A stretch of DNA of 64,000 bases, from the NCBI RefSeq assembly GCF_024213195.1, contig NZ_JANAVF010000001.1, positions 186,001-250,000 on the forward strand. Reading direction: 5' to 3'. This DNA comes from Streptomyces sp. TBY4 (GTDB taxonomy: Bacteria; Actinomycetota; Actinomycetes; Streptomycetales; Streptomycetaceae). The notes beneath the pieces are model-generated. The model worked only from the letters and a program-made list of their open reading frames with translations. It ran no database searches and was not told the DNA's origin. Of the stretch, positions 40,074 to 50,763 are shown piece after piece. Numbering within the stretch: position 1 is the stretch's first letter; each line of letters opens with the position of its first letter. The position numbers were made by a program, and so were the translations under genes.

Positions 40074-41497
40074 CCGCGCACACGATTGCCGCAACCGTAT
40101 CGACGGTCTCCGCCGCACCCGCCGTCGCCGACTCCGGCAACGCGTCCTGGCTGATGATGGCCACAGCCCTGGTGCTGCTGATGGCTCCCGGAGTGGCCTT
40201 CTTCTACGGCGGCATGGTCCGCACCGGCCAGATCGTCGCCATGCTGAAGATGATCTTCTTCTGCATGGTGATCGTCACCGTGCTCTGGTTCGCGATCGGC
40301 TACTCCCTGGCCTTCGGCCCCGATGCGGGCGGCCTCGGGGTCATCGGCACGCTCGACCACGCCTTCCTGCGCGGGATCGACGCCCGGTCGCTGACCGGCT
40401 CCGTGCCCACGGTCACCTTCGTGGTCTTCCACCTGTCCTTCGCCGTCGTCACCGTGGCCCTGATCGCGGGCTCGATCGCGGGCCGCGCGAAGATGGGCGG
40501 CTGGATCGCCTTCGTCATCGCGTGGACCCTGCTGGTCTACATCCCCATGGCCCACTGGGTGTTCGACCCGGAAGGCTGGGTCGCCAAGCAGCTCGGCGCT
40601 GTGGACTTCTCCGGCGGCACCGTCGTGGAGATCGGATCGGGGGCCGCCGGCCTCGCCCTCGCCATCGTCGCGGGCAAGCGGGCGGACTTCGACCGCCAGG
40701 GCATCCGGCCGCACAACCTGCCGCTCGTGGTCATCGGGCTGTCGCTCATGTGGTTCGGCTGGTTCGGCTTCAACACCGGTTCCTCCCTGGAGACCCCGGG
40801 CGGCGCGGCGATGGCCTTCCTCAACAGCCAGCTCGCGGCGGGCGCGGCGATGGCCGGCTGGGCGGTGACCAGTTGGTGGCGCACCCGGCAGGTCGGCCTG
40901 CTCGACATGTGCATGGGCGCGGTCACGGGACTGGTCGCCATGACCCCGCTGGCGGGCGGGGTGAGCCCGGTCTGGGCCACCGTCATCGGCTTCCTCGCCG
41001 GGCTGACCTGCGCGTTCGCGATCAGCTGGAAGTACCGGCTGGGCGTGGACGACACCCTGGACGTCGTCGGCATCCACGGCTGGGGCGGGATCGTCGGCAT
41101 GGTCATGGCCGGCCTCTGCGCGACCGGGACCCTCACGGGCCACAAGGGCCTGTTCTACGGGGGCTCCTGGGACCTGCTGAGCAAGCAGCTCACCGCCACG
41201 GTGGTGCTCGGGCTGTTCTCGTTCGTGATGACCGCACTGATCGGCAAGGCCATCGAGGCCACCATCGGACTGCGCCAGCCCGGCGGCATGGTGGAGAAGG
41301 AGCAGGCCTACGCCGACGCCCTCTCCGACAACCTGGAGCAGCTGTCCACCGACGACGCCCGCACCGAGGGGGCCGGCGAGGAGCCGGAGAGCGCCTCCGC
41401 CCTGGTCGCCCGGCTGCGCGAGGTCCTGCTGACCGCCCCGAGGACCGGCGGCGACCGGCAGGACGGCGGCGAGCAGCGGGGCGACGACCGCGGCTGA
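40070..41497 (+). CDS. amtB: ammonium transporter AmtB (second copy)
   Basis: The 475-residue product starts at GTG 40070 inside the end of the first copy. It has a slightly longer, Ala/Thr-rich N terminus. It then keeps the family motifs APGVAFFYGGMVRTGQIV, FVVFHLSFAVVTVAL, MAHWVF, GFNTGSSLE and IHGWGGIVG, so both pore histidines are present. The cytoplasmic tail (about 75 residues) is rich in Glu, Asp and Gly. Two tandem Amt proteins of different sequence may form separate trimers with different affinity. Being downstream of urease, they can recover ammonia that leaks out. Confidence 0.95.
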   Translation: MTAHTIAATVSTVSAAPAVADSGNASWLMMATALVLLMAPGVAFFYGGMVRTGQIVAMLKMIFFCMVIVTVLWFAIGYSLAFGPDAGGLGVIGTLDHAFLRGIDARSLTGSVPTVTFVVFHLSFAVVTVALIAGSIAGRAKMGGWIAFVIAWTLLVYIPMAHWVFDPEGWVAKQLGAVDFSGGTVVEIGSGAAGLALAIVAGKRADFDRQGIRPHNLPLVVIGLSLMWFGWFGFNTGSSLETPGGAAMAFLNSQLAAGAAMAGWAVTSWWRTRQVGLLDMCMGAVTGLVAMTPLAGGVSPVWATVIGFLAGLTCAFAISWKYRLGVDDTLDVVGIHGWGGIVGMVMAGLCATGTLTGHKGLFYGGSWDLLSKQLTATVVLGLFSFVMTALIGKAIEATIGLRQPGGMVEKEQAYADALSDNLEQLSTDDARTEGAGEEPESASALVARLREVLLTAPRTGGDRQDGGEQRGDDRG

Positions 41498-41505
41498 GGG
41501 GGCCT

Positions 41506-41533
41506 GGTACCGGGCCCGCGCGGGGCCCGGTAC
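41506..41533. terminator. bidirectional hairpin between amtB and RraA-like gene
   Basis: GTACCGGGCCC and GGGCCCGGTAC form an 11-bp perfect stem with a 6-nt loop, 8 bp after the amtB stop and 9 bp before the stop of the convergent gene. It is a good candidate terminator for both. Confidence 0.7.
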
Positions 41534-41542
41534 GAGGTGCGG

Positions 41543-42157
41543 TCAGCCGGTGAAGCCGAGGCCGCTCAGCGCCTGCTCGATGCGCGCGCGGTGCTGCTCC
41601 TCCCAGGCGTCCAGGGACTCCCCGGCCTCCTTGGCCAGCTTGTCCCGGGCGGCCGCCAGGATCTCGTCCTGCCGGGCGGCCGGGGTGACCACGATGCCCT
41701 CCTCGTCGGCGACCACGAGGTCACCGGGGTGCACGTGCACCCCGCCGACCCGGACGGCTCCGCCGAGCGAGCCGAGCTTCTTCTTGGCCCCCGGAACGGG
41801 AACGACCCCGCGGGCGAAGACGGGGAAGCCCGCTTCCCGCACCTCCGCGAGGTCGCGCAGCAGCCCGTCGAGCACGAAGGCGGCGATTCCCCGGCGCTGG
41901 GCGACGGCGCACACGTTGCCGCCGGCGAGCGCGTAGTCCAGGTCTCCCGATTCCACGACGATCACCGAGCCGGGCTCGGCACGGTAGATGGCCGCGTGCA
42001 GCATCAGGTTGTCCCCGGGCTCGCACCGCACCGTGTACGCGGGGCCCGCCACGCGCGGCGCGTCCCACAGCGGTCGGATACCGATGTCCATGACCTGCTC
42101 GCGGCCCAGGAGGTCGGCGAGGGTGGTCGGCGGGACGTCCTTGAAACCGTTGTCCAT
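41543..42157 (-). CDS. RraA-like protein / HMG-CHA aldolase family
   Basis: The 204-residue protein has the RraA/MenG-like fold. It shows AGPAYTVRCEPGDNLMLHAAIYRAEPGSVIVVESGD near residue 37, the G-x-x-R-D metal/substrate motif as DGLLRDL near residue 97, and GDLVVADEEGIVVTP near residue 145. Members are either 4-hydroxy-4-methyl-2-oxoglutarate/oxaloacetate aldolases or RNase E inhibitors. With the catalytic Arg-Asp pair present, an aldolase or oxaloacetate decarboxylase is favoured. It is 5 bp from the end of the HMA gene on the same strand (both leftward), so it may be in the copper-module transcript, but it has no obvious metal role. Confidence 0.87.
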   Translation of the reverse strand: MDNGFKDVPPTTLADLLGREQVMDIGIRPLWDAPRVAGPAYTVRCEPGDNLMLHAAIYRAEPGSVIVVESGDLDYALAGGNVCAVAQRRGIAAFVLDGLLRDLAEVREAGFPVFARGVVPVPGAKKKLGSLGGAVRVGGVHVHPGDLVVADEEGIVVTPAARQDEILAAARDKLAKEAGESLDAWEEQHRARIEQALSGLGFTG

Positions 42158-42162
42158 GTCTG

Positions 42163-42420
42163 TCAGTCCTTGCTTTCGGTGCCGGCAAGATCGTAGGCCA
42201 CCGGCTGTCGCACGAGTTCCGCCGGATATCCCGCGGCGGCGATCGCCGCGATCACATCGGCCGGGGGTACGGGCCGGTCCGTCTCGACCACGGTGCGGCC
42301 CGCGCGGACGCTCGTCGCGCTGGAGAGGACTCCCGCCAGCTCCTCCACCTCGTCGTCGATCAGCAGCCCGCAGCTGCCGCAGTGCATGCCGGTCACGGTG
42401 AACTCCATGCGCTCCTTCAC
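42163..42420 (-). CDS. heavy-metal-associated (HMA) domain copper chaperone-like protein
   Basis: From GTG 42420, overlapping the stop of the upstream gene (GTGA), the product is 85 residues. It carries the HMA motif MHCGSCG (pattern MxCxxC) at residues about 12-18, and VIAAIAAAGYPAEL at its end. The His just before the first Cys and the GMHCGSC form suit Cu(I) transfer as in CopZ/Atx1. Coupling to the TauE/cupredoxin protein suggests they share metal. An in-frame ATG at 42408 is an alternative start. Confidence 0.9.
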   Translation of the reverse strand: MKERMEFTVTGMHCGSCGLLIDDEVEELAGVLSSATSVRAGRTVVETDRPVPPADVIAAIAAAGYPAELVRQPVAYDLAGTESKD

Positions 42421-43466
42421 GAGGCGCCCTCCTGCGTCGTGGTCTGGTTCTCGAAGGTGATCCGGCCGCCGTACATGCCCATGCCGCAGCTGTAGTCGAG
42501 CGTCCCCGGCTGCCGGGCGCCCAGGTCGATGCCGGTGGTCCCGGTCGTGGGGAGGATCTTCTGGATGCCGAGATCGGGGATGACGAAGGCGCGGACGCAG
42601 CCGCCCGTCCCCCGCGTGGCGACGACCAGGGTGGTGGGGACGCCGGCCTTCGCCGTGACGGCGGCCGGGGCGTAGGCGTTCGTACGGGCCCGGATGGTCA
42701 CGGTCTGCGTGCCGTCCGGGTTGAGCACCACCGTGTCGGCCGCCACCTCGGCGGCCACCGCCTCCGGGGCTCCGGTGGGCCACCAGCCGCCGAGCCTCAG
42801 CCCGCTGCCGAGGGTCCACACGGCGACGAGCAGCACCACGGCGGCGGTCGCCAGGGTCAGCCGCCCCTGCCACAGCCGGGCGGCGGAGCGCAGGAAGAAG
42901 CCGAGGACCGCGAAGAGCGGGCCGGTCCCGAGGACGAAGCCGGCCATGACGGCCGCTCCCGCGAGCGGGCCGCCGGAGGTGACGGCGAGCAGCTCGACGC
43001 TCAGGGTCACCCCGCAGGGGATCAGTACGGTCAGGAAGCCGAGGACGGCCGGGGTGGTGACGGCCGTGGACCGGGCCGAGCGGCGGACCCGCCGGCCCCA
43101 GGAGGCGGGCGTGCGCGGCACGAAGCGGCGTACCCCGCGCACTCCGAACATGTCGAGGGCGAAGAGGACCATCAAGGCGCCCGCGCACAGCATCAGCACG
43201 GCCCGGGTGCGCGGACCCGGCTGGACGGCGGCTCCGATCAGGCCGAGGGCGGCGCCGAGGAGGGTGTGGGAGAGGAGCTTGGCGCCGAGGAAGGCCCCGA
43301 CGGGGGCGAAGAGGCCGCTGCGCCGCCACCTCTCCTCGGACCACTCGGTGGACCGGCGGCCGACGGCCCCGGCGAGCAGGCCTCCCTGGACGGCGGCGCA
43401 GGAGGCGCCGCCGGCGAGCAGACCGGTCGAGAGACCGGTGACGAACAACGCGGTGGATGAAGCCAT
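42417..43466 (-). CDS. TauE/DsbD-like membrane protein with C-terminal cupredoxin-like domain
   Basis: The 349-residue protein has six or seven helices in residues 1-225, of the cytochrome-biogenesis/DsbD_2 and SafE type. GGASCAAVQGGLLAG holds a Cys in helix 1 and LIPCGVTLSVELLAV another in helix 4. After the last helix, residues about 235-345 form an extracytoplasmic cupredoxin-like domain (TIRARTNAYAPAAVTAKAGVPTTLVV and LDYSCGMGMYGGRI). The YSCGMGM site could bind copper through Cys and Met. This architecture is found near copper genes in actinobacteria. It is translationally coupled to the HMA protein. Confidence 0.85.
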   Translation of the reverse strand: MASSTALFVTGLSTGLLAGGASCAAVQGGLLAGAVGRRSTEWSEERWRRSGLFAPVGAFLGAKLLSHTLLGAALGLIGAAVQPGPRTRAVLMLCAGALMVLFALDMFGVRGVRRFVPRTPASWGRRVRRSARSTAVTTPAVLGFLTVLIPCGVTLSVELLAVTSGGPLAGAAVMAGFVLGTGPLFAVLGFFLRSAARLWQGRLTLATAAVVLLVAVWTLGSGLRLGGWWPTGAPEAVAAEVAADTVVLNPDGTQTVTIRARTNAYAPAAVTAKAGVPTTLVVATRGTGGCVRAFVIPDLGIQKILPTTGTTGIDLGARQPGTLDYSCGMGMYGGRITFENQTTTQEGAS

Positions 43467-43521
43467 GGGGAAGGGACTCCCTGTACGTCGCGGTGGATCA
43501 GGACACGGCGAAGCACCCCGG

Positions 43522-43540
43522 CCGCCCGGCGTGCGGGCGG
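43522..43540. terminator. GC hairpin after the Met/Cys-rich secreted protein gene
   Basis: CCGCCCG and CGGGCGG form a 7-bp stem with a 5-nt loop (GCGTG) in the 92-bp gap after the leftward gene ending at 43559. It probably separates that gene from the TauE-type gene. Confidence 0.35.
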
Positions 43541-43558
43541 GTACGGGTGCGGGACCGG

Positions 43559-44017
43559 TCAGGTCCGGCTGACGCAGAGGGAGTCGAGATCGGGGGTTCT
43601 GGGGCGGGAGCGTTCCGGGGGCGGCGCGGGCCCCGTCCGGCCGTGGGCCGCGGGCCGCGTCCCGCCGAGGGCGCAGCCGGGGAGATCTCCCGCCGGACCG
43701 GCCTGCACGGTCGGCGCGTACGCCGACGCCAGCGGGCAGTCCTGCGCGGAGTCCGAGCAGCCTCCGTCACTCCCCGCGCCCGCGCTGCCGCTCCGCCGGC
43801 CGCCGTCCATCGCCGGCATCGCGGCCATGGCAGACGGCCCGGCCCCGGCGGGCATCCCGGCCTCGGCGGGCATCCCGGCCATCGCGTCCATCCGCATGCC
43901 CGCCGCGTCCCCCGCGGACGCGGGATGCGTGAACAGCCCGCCGCAGACGAGCAGCAGCACCGCCACGACACCCGCGGCCAGGGCCGAGGCTCGGCGGAGG
44001 GCGCGGACGGGCTGCAT
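43559..44017 (-). CDS. Met/Cys-rich secreted protein of a copper-associated type
   Basis: The 152-residue protein starts at ATG 44017 with a signal peptide-like helix (ASALAAGVVAVLLLVCGGLF) and is otherwise extracytoplasmic. Residues about 38-70 are Met-rich (GMRMDAMAGMPAEAGMP, AMAAMPAMDGG), and a set of Cys follows (GGCSDSAQDCP, PGCALGG, DSLCVSRT). Short Streptomyces proteins with this Met-then-Cys layout (annotated DUF6153-type) occur near copper genes; I recall the class only loosely. Met-rich stretches typically bind Cu(I). The next genes downstream on the same strand are the TauE/cupredoxin and HMA genes. Confidence 0.68.
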   Translation of the reverse strand: MQPVRALRRASALAAGVVAVLLLVCGGLFTHPASAGDAAGMRMDAMAGMPAEAGMPAGAGPSAMAAMPAMDGGRRSGSAGAGSDGGCSDSAQDCPLASAYAPTVQAGPAGDLPGCALGGTRPAAHGRTGPAPPPERSRPRTPDLDSLCVSRT

Positions 44018-44132
44018 GTCCGTGATGCTACGACAGCCCTCCGACCGCCTCCCGAACCGGGGCGGGACCGGGAGGGCGGGAACGGAACAGGCCGGGCCTG
44101 TCCGGCAGCCGCCGCGCCGATACGGTGGGGCC

Positions 44133-44600
44133 ATGGAGAAGACCCGCACCGCCCCGGCCGTGGACGCGCCCCGCCACGGCGCCTGGTTGCGCGCCGGAAT
44201 CAGCCGGAACGGCGGCCCGCTCCAGGAGACCGAGCACATCGTGTGGCTCCAGAGCGGCACCCTCTACGCCGACAGCCGCGGGTTCGCCGGAACCACCTCG
44301 TACGACGGTGCGCTGGTCACCTTCCACCACGACGTCGGCTCCCCGGGCCACGACGTCGGGGCGCTGCGCCCGGACGGCGACGGACTGATCGAGACGGGCA
44401 CCAACCTCGACGGCAGCACCTTCCTGGAGGTCTGGTCCCCGCTGCCGCACGCCGAGGGTCCCTCGGGCTGCTGGACCGCCGCGGGCACGCAGACGGTGCG
44501 GGTCGGCGCCCACGTGGTGCACGTCGACGCCGCCGGGCACGGCACGCACCACGTCCTCCCGCCCGCCGGCGGCATCCCGCGGACGGCTCAGCCGGGCTGA
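44133..44600 (+). CDS. hypothetical lipocalin/HRI1-like protein
   Basis: The 155-residue protein starts at ATG 44133 and has no signal peptide. Its repeated beta-strand pattern (HGAWLRAGISRNGGPLQETEHIVWLQSGTLYADSRGF, ALVTFHHDVGSPGHDVG, GTNLDGSTFLEVWSPL) suggests a beta-barrel. It vaguely resembles the HRI1 family of lipocalin-like proteins; I cannot confirm this. The function is unknown. Its last 13 bases overlap the 3' end of the convergent TrkA-domain gene, so expression of one may affect the other. Confidence 0.68.
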   Translation: MEKTRTAPAVDAPRHGAWLRAGISRNGGPLQETEHIVWLQSGTLYADSRGFAGTTSYDGALVTFHHDVGSPGHDVGALRPDGDGLIETGTNLDGSTFLEVWSPLPHAEGPSGCWTAAGTQTVRVGAHVVHVDAAGHGTHHVLPPAGGIPRTAQPG

Positions 44601-46600
44601 CCCGCTCCGGTGTCCGCGGCCCCGGCCGTACGCGCCTGCCCGCGGCCGAGCAGTTCCGCCAGGCCGCGCCGGGTGGCGGCCATGACCACGCGGTCCTCCG
44701 GGCGCAGGACGTGGCCGGGGCGCAGGTCCCACACCAGGGCGGGCCGCCGGGCCGTGTCGTAGCCCGGTTCGGTGGCGAGTCCGGGGCGGCGGTCCGCCGG
44801 GGCCGCGGTGTCCAGGGCGACGACCCGCCAGGCGCCGGGCCGGAACGATTCCGCGATGGTGCGGCCCTCCAGCTGGGGATGGCCCGCCACCTCCAGCACC
44901 GCGAACACCAGCACCCTGCGCTCCACCGGGATCGCGCCGAGCACCTGGCGACCCATCATGGCCCCGGCGAACGCGGGCGCGGCGAGATGGGAGACGCTGC
45001 GGCTCCGGGTGAGGGCGCCCGGGTGGGCCTCGCGCAGGGTGCGGTAGACGGCGGTGGCGAACTCGTTGTCGTAGAGCCGCATCACCACCCGTACGCCGGG
45101 TTTCACCGAGCGGGCGTAGAGCGCGGCCTCCAGGTTGGTGGTGTCCGAGCTGGTCACCGCCAGCAGGGCGTGCGCCCGGTGGATCCGGGCGGCCTCCAGG
45201 ACCCCTTCGTCGGTGACGTCGCCGAGCACGACGGGTACGTGCAGGCGGCGTGCGAGGGCGATCCCGCGGGCCGTGGGATCGGACTCCACGCACACCACGG
45301 GGATCCCCAGCTCCCGCAGCCGCGCGAGCACCCGGGCGCCGACCTTGCCGAGTCCGAGCAGCACGACGTGGCCGGAGAGCCCGCGCGGCGGCCTGCGCAG
45401 GGCGGTGGCGGTGCGGAAGGCGCCCAGTGCTTCGAGGGCCGCGGCGACCAGGACGGGCAGCAGGAGCAGCCCGGTGAAGCCGGCCAGGATCTGCAGGAGC
45501 TGGCGCTCCGTGGGCTGGTCGAGCGCGGGGTCGTTGATCGCGAAAACGTCGAGCAGGGTCAGGTAGACGGCGTGCAGCGGGGTGTCCCCGGTGACCAGGG
45601 AGGAGGCCACGGCGAGGGCGCCGACGGCGGCCGTGATCCCGGCCATCGACCAGCGGAGCCGGCGGGAGAAGAGCGAACCCACGGGCAGGGAGACCTGGTT
45701 CAGGCGCCGCCCTTCCGGTGCGGCCGCGGAGTGGGAGACGGCTTCCAGCGCGACGATCCCCCGGCCGGTCGCGGCCGCCACGGACCGGTCGTCCGGGAGG
45801 AGTTGCGGTCCGCGGTCCCCGCCGAGCTCCGATCCGTCGGCGCCGGCCGGGTCCACGGCGGTGGCGGAGAGCAGGGCCAGGGTGCACAGGCCCGGGTCGG
45901 CCACCTCGCCGGGGCCGGGCGGCGTGCGTTCCACCGCGCGCAGGAGCAGTCCGTCGGCCTGGATCACCTTGCTGGTGCCGGCGACGGCGGAGGCGACGAG
46001 TGCGGGGGCGGCCGTATCGGCGTCGGAGAGCACGGTCGTGGCGGAGTCCAACCCCCGCCGGTCGAGCCCGGGCTCCGCGAGGAGCGCAGCCTGGTCGAGC
46101 AACTCCTCCAGGTGCTGGCCGAGTTTGCGGTTGTAGAGGCGGATGACGAGCCGCAGCCTGGGGTTCAGCCGCCGCGCCACGAGGGCGGCCCGTACGTTCG
46201 TCTCGTCGTCCTCGTGGACGAGCGCCAGCGCGGCCGCCCCGGCCACCCCGGCGGCGGCCAGGGCCTCCTCGTCGGGGGCGGGAGCCTCCAGCACCCGCAT
46301 GTCCGGTACGAGCGCCTCCCCCGCGGCGCCGGCCCGCCCTCCGGCGACCGCCGTACGGATCCGCGCGGCCGGGAACCGCCCCAGCAGCGCCCGCCCGGCC
46401 CCGGCCCGGGTACGCGTCCGGCCCGTTCCGGGCCCGGCTCCGGGGCGCGCCTCGCGGGCGGCGGGTACGACCAGCGTCACCCGCTCCTCGTACACGTCGC
46501 GGAGCTCCGCGGCCAGCCGGTGGGCCAGCCCGTCGTCCCCGCAGACGACCATCAGGTCGGCGGAATCGGGCTGTTGGGGATGCACGGAAGGAGAGGACAC
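44588..46600 (-). CDS. double TrkA-N ion-channel-like protein (RCK)
   Basis: The 670-residue protein has two NAD-binding TrkA-N domains. The first is divergent, at residues about 15-240 (LMVVCGDDGLAHRLAAEL). The second is at about 360-480 and clear (GHVVLLGLGKVGARVLARLRELGIPVVCVESDP, then GDVTDEGVLEAARIHRAHALLAVTSSDTTN). A membrane region lies between (about 270-345: WSMAGITAAVGALAVASSLV and ILAGFTGLLLLPVLVAAALEAL), and a further C-terminal segment of about 120 residues follows. Streptomyces often annotates this layout as potassium channel or TrkA-like. It probably gates ion flow in response to NAD(H) or another ligand. Convergent overlap with the hypothetical gene is 13 bp. Confidence 0.85.
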   Translation of the reverse strand: MSSPSVHPQQPDSADLMVVCGDDGLAHRLAAELRDVYEERVTLVVPAAREARPGAGPGTGRTRTRAGAGRALLGRFPAARIRTAVAGGRAGAAGEALVPDMRVLEAPAPDEEALAAAGVAGAAALALVHEDDETNVRAALVARRLNPRLRLVIRLYNRKLGQHLEELLDQAALLAEPGLDRRGLDSATTVLSDADTAAPALVASAVAGTSKVIQADGLLLRAVERTPPGPGEVADPGLCTLALLSATAVDPAGADGSELGGDRGPQLLPDDRSVAAATGRGIVALEAVSHSAAAPEGRRLNQVSLPVGSLFSRRLRWSMAGITAAVGALAVASSLVTGDTPLHAVYLTLLDVFAINDPALDQPTERQLLQILAGFTGLLLLPVLVAAALEALGAFRTATALRRPPRGLSGHVVLLGLGKVGARVLARLRELGIPVVCVESDPTARGIALARRLHVPVVLGDVTDEGVLEAARIHRAHALLAVTSSDTTNLEAALYARSVKPGVRVVMRLYDNEFATAVYRTLREAHPGALTRSRSVSHLAAPAFAGAMMGRQVLGAIPVERRVLVFAVLEVAGHPQLEGRTIAESFRPGAWRVVALDTAAPADRRPGLATEPGYDTARRPALVWDLRPGHVLRPEDRVVMAATRRGLAELLGRGQARTAGAADTGAGQPG

Positions 46601-46619
46601 CTCCCCAGCATGCCGTGCG

Positions 46620-46970
46620 TCAGTGGATCACGCTGAAGCTGCGCCAGGGCAGGGCCTCGGGGGCCGTGACGTTGGAGAGGGTCGTGCCCACGTAGGTGCC
46701 GTCGACCTTGTCGATCTTGCGGCAGTCCTCCGTCCGGTACAGGACCACGTCCACGAGGGTGTTGTTCTCCACGTGGGTCGCCCCCTTCGGCAGGCCGATC
46801 TTCTGGCAGCCCTTGACGGAGGTGTTGATGTAGCTCACCTCGACCGGCGAGTCGTGGCCGCGGAACTCGAGCATTCCGACGGTGCTCCGGCCCAGGCCCG
46901 AGCAGGCGGTGGCCGTCAGCAGCAGCGCTGCCGTTCCCGCGATGATGCTGATACGCCTGCTGTGGGACAT
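46620..46970 (-). CDS. small secreted lipoprotein, unknown function
   Basis: The 116-residue product begins MSHSRRISIIAGTAALLLTATAC, a typical lipoprotein signal. The mature 93 residues contain two Cys (GCQKIGLP and EDCRKIDK) that can form a disulfide, and a VSYINTSVKGC start. It is a small beta-rich domain with no recognisable catalytic residues. It lies on the leftward strand between the katG stop and the TrkA-type gene, 141 bp from katG. Confidence 0.72.
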   Translation of the reverse strand: MSHSRRISIIAGTAALLLTATACSGLGRSTVGMLEFRGHDSPVEVSYINTSVKGCQKIGLPKGATHVENNTLVDVVLYRTEDCRKIDKVDGTYVGTTLSNVTAPEALPWRSFSVIH

Positions 46971-47110
46971 GGCGCGGTCCTCGTCTGTGCGGTGATGGCG
47001 GTCCTGTGCACAGACTGCCCCGGCCCGCCGCCCGCGGCCCCCGCTGCTCCGCCGTCCGGGTGAACGCGGCTCCGCGGCCCCGGCGGGTGCCGGGGCCGCG
47101 GACGCCGGGA

Positions 47111-50063
<2,953 letters not shown>

Positions 50064-50068
50064 GACGG

Positions 50069-50101
50069 GCAGGGCCCGCCGCACGGAGCGGCGGGCCCTG
50101 C
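50069..50101 (+). terminator. terminator hairpin of the fur-family gene
   Basis: GCAGGGCCCGCCGC and GCGGCGGGCCCTGC form a 14-bp perfect stem with an ACGGA loop, beginning 5 bp after the stop codon. It is a clear GC-rich terminator. Confidence 0.8.
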
Positions 50102-50150
50102 TCGAAATACGCCCGTACGGGATTCCGTGCGCGGTGCGCGACGTGGACGC

Positions 50151-50204
50151 GGCCCGACTCCGACATCCGGCCCGACTCCGGCATCCAGCCCGACTCCGGC
50201 CTCC
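50151..50204. repeat. three tandem 18-bp repeats next to MarR gene
   Basis: Units 50151-50168, 50169-50186 and 50187-50204 follow GGCCCGACTCCGRCATCC with three mismatches in total (A for G at the first base and C for A at position 14 in unit 3; A for G at position 13 in unit 1). They lie immediately beyond the 3' end of the leftward MarR gene. Confidence 0.85.
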
Positions 50205-50244
50205 GGCCGGACGTCAGCCCAGCTGGATGCCGGAGTCGGGCTGG
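50185..50244. repeat. 16-bp inverted repeat spanning the MarR gene 3' end
   Basis: CCAGCCCGACTCCGGC (50185-50200) and its exact reverse complement (50229-50244) enclose a 28-nt loop that contains the MarR stop codon at 50214. One arm is in the tandem repeat array and the other in the last codons (QPDSG). It can form a hairpin in the 3' end of the MarR message. Confidence 0.75.
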
Positions 50245-50669
50245 GCGACCTTCAACAGCGCCCGGGCGATCACCGCGGCGTCCTCCTCCGTGAGGTGCGC
50301 GGAGAAGTGCTTCTGGATGCTGCGCATGTAGACGGGAGCGGTCGCCCGGTGGGCCTCGGACCCGGCCGGGGTGATGACGGCCCAGGAGGCCCGCTTGTCG
50401 TGCGGGTCGGGCAGCTTGTCCACGAGGCCGGCGCGCACCATCTCGTCGATCAGACGGCTGACCCGGGTACGGCTGAGGACCACCCGGTTGGCCACTTCCT
50501 GCATGCGCAGCCCCTGTTTCCCGGCCGCCTTGAGTTCGAGCAGTACGTCGTACCACGTCAAGGGGATCCGGCCGTCGCGCTGCACGTCGCTCTCGATGGC
50601 GCGTACGGCGGTGTTGTGCGCGAGGAGCATCGCCCGCCACGCCTCAAGTCGATCATCCTGTCCGGTCAC
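50214..50669 (-). CDS. MarR-family transcriptional regulator
   Basis: The 151-residue protein starts at GTG 50669. Its winged helix includes MQEVANRVVLSRTRVSRLIDEMVRAGLVDKL and the wing PDPHDKRASWAVITPAG. It is divergent from the rhodanese-YceI gene pair, and a 12-bp perfect palindrome lies between them. It probably represses that pair and itself in response to an organic or reactive sulfur/chlorine signal, as for other MarR proteins of this pairing. The last residues (QPDSGIQLG) are encoded by part of a duplicated repeat that continues past the stop. Confidence 0.9.
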   Translation of the reverse strand: MTGQDDRLEAWRAMLLAHNTAVRAIESDVQRDGRIPLTWYDVLLELKAAGKQGLRMQEVANRVVLSRTRVSRLIDEMVRAGLVDKLPDPHDKRASWAVITPAGSEAHRATAPVYMRSIQKHFSAHLTEEDAAVIARALLKVAQPDSGIQLG

Positions 50670-50719
50670 ACCGCGATCCTACTCCTATTGCGTGCGCCCG
50701 CACATAGTTGTTAAGGTGC

Positions 50720-50731
50720 GTGCGTACGCAC
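50720..50731. promoter_or_regulatory. palindromic operator between MarR and rhodanese genes
   Basis: GTGCGTACGCAC is a perfect 12-bp palindrome, extended to TAAGG...CTTA on the flanks with one bulge. It lies 51 bp beyond the MarR start and 32 bp before the rhodanese start. TGCG-N8-CACA-like sequence 20 bp upstream may be a second half-site. Confidence 0.55.
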
Positions 50732-50763
50732 TTATTGATCCGTGATTTTCGGAGGCTGGCTAC

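Noticed and set aside
37341..40118. A 925-codon open frame on the minus strand across ureG, ureD and amtB
   Set aside because: It is the complement of real genes with strong motifs; high GC makes long open shadow frames common.
50151..50204. Short repeats as a CRISPR array
   Set aside because: The units abut with no spacers and there are no cas genes.
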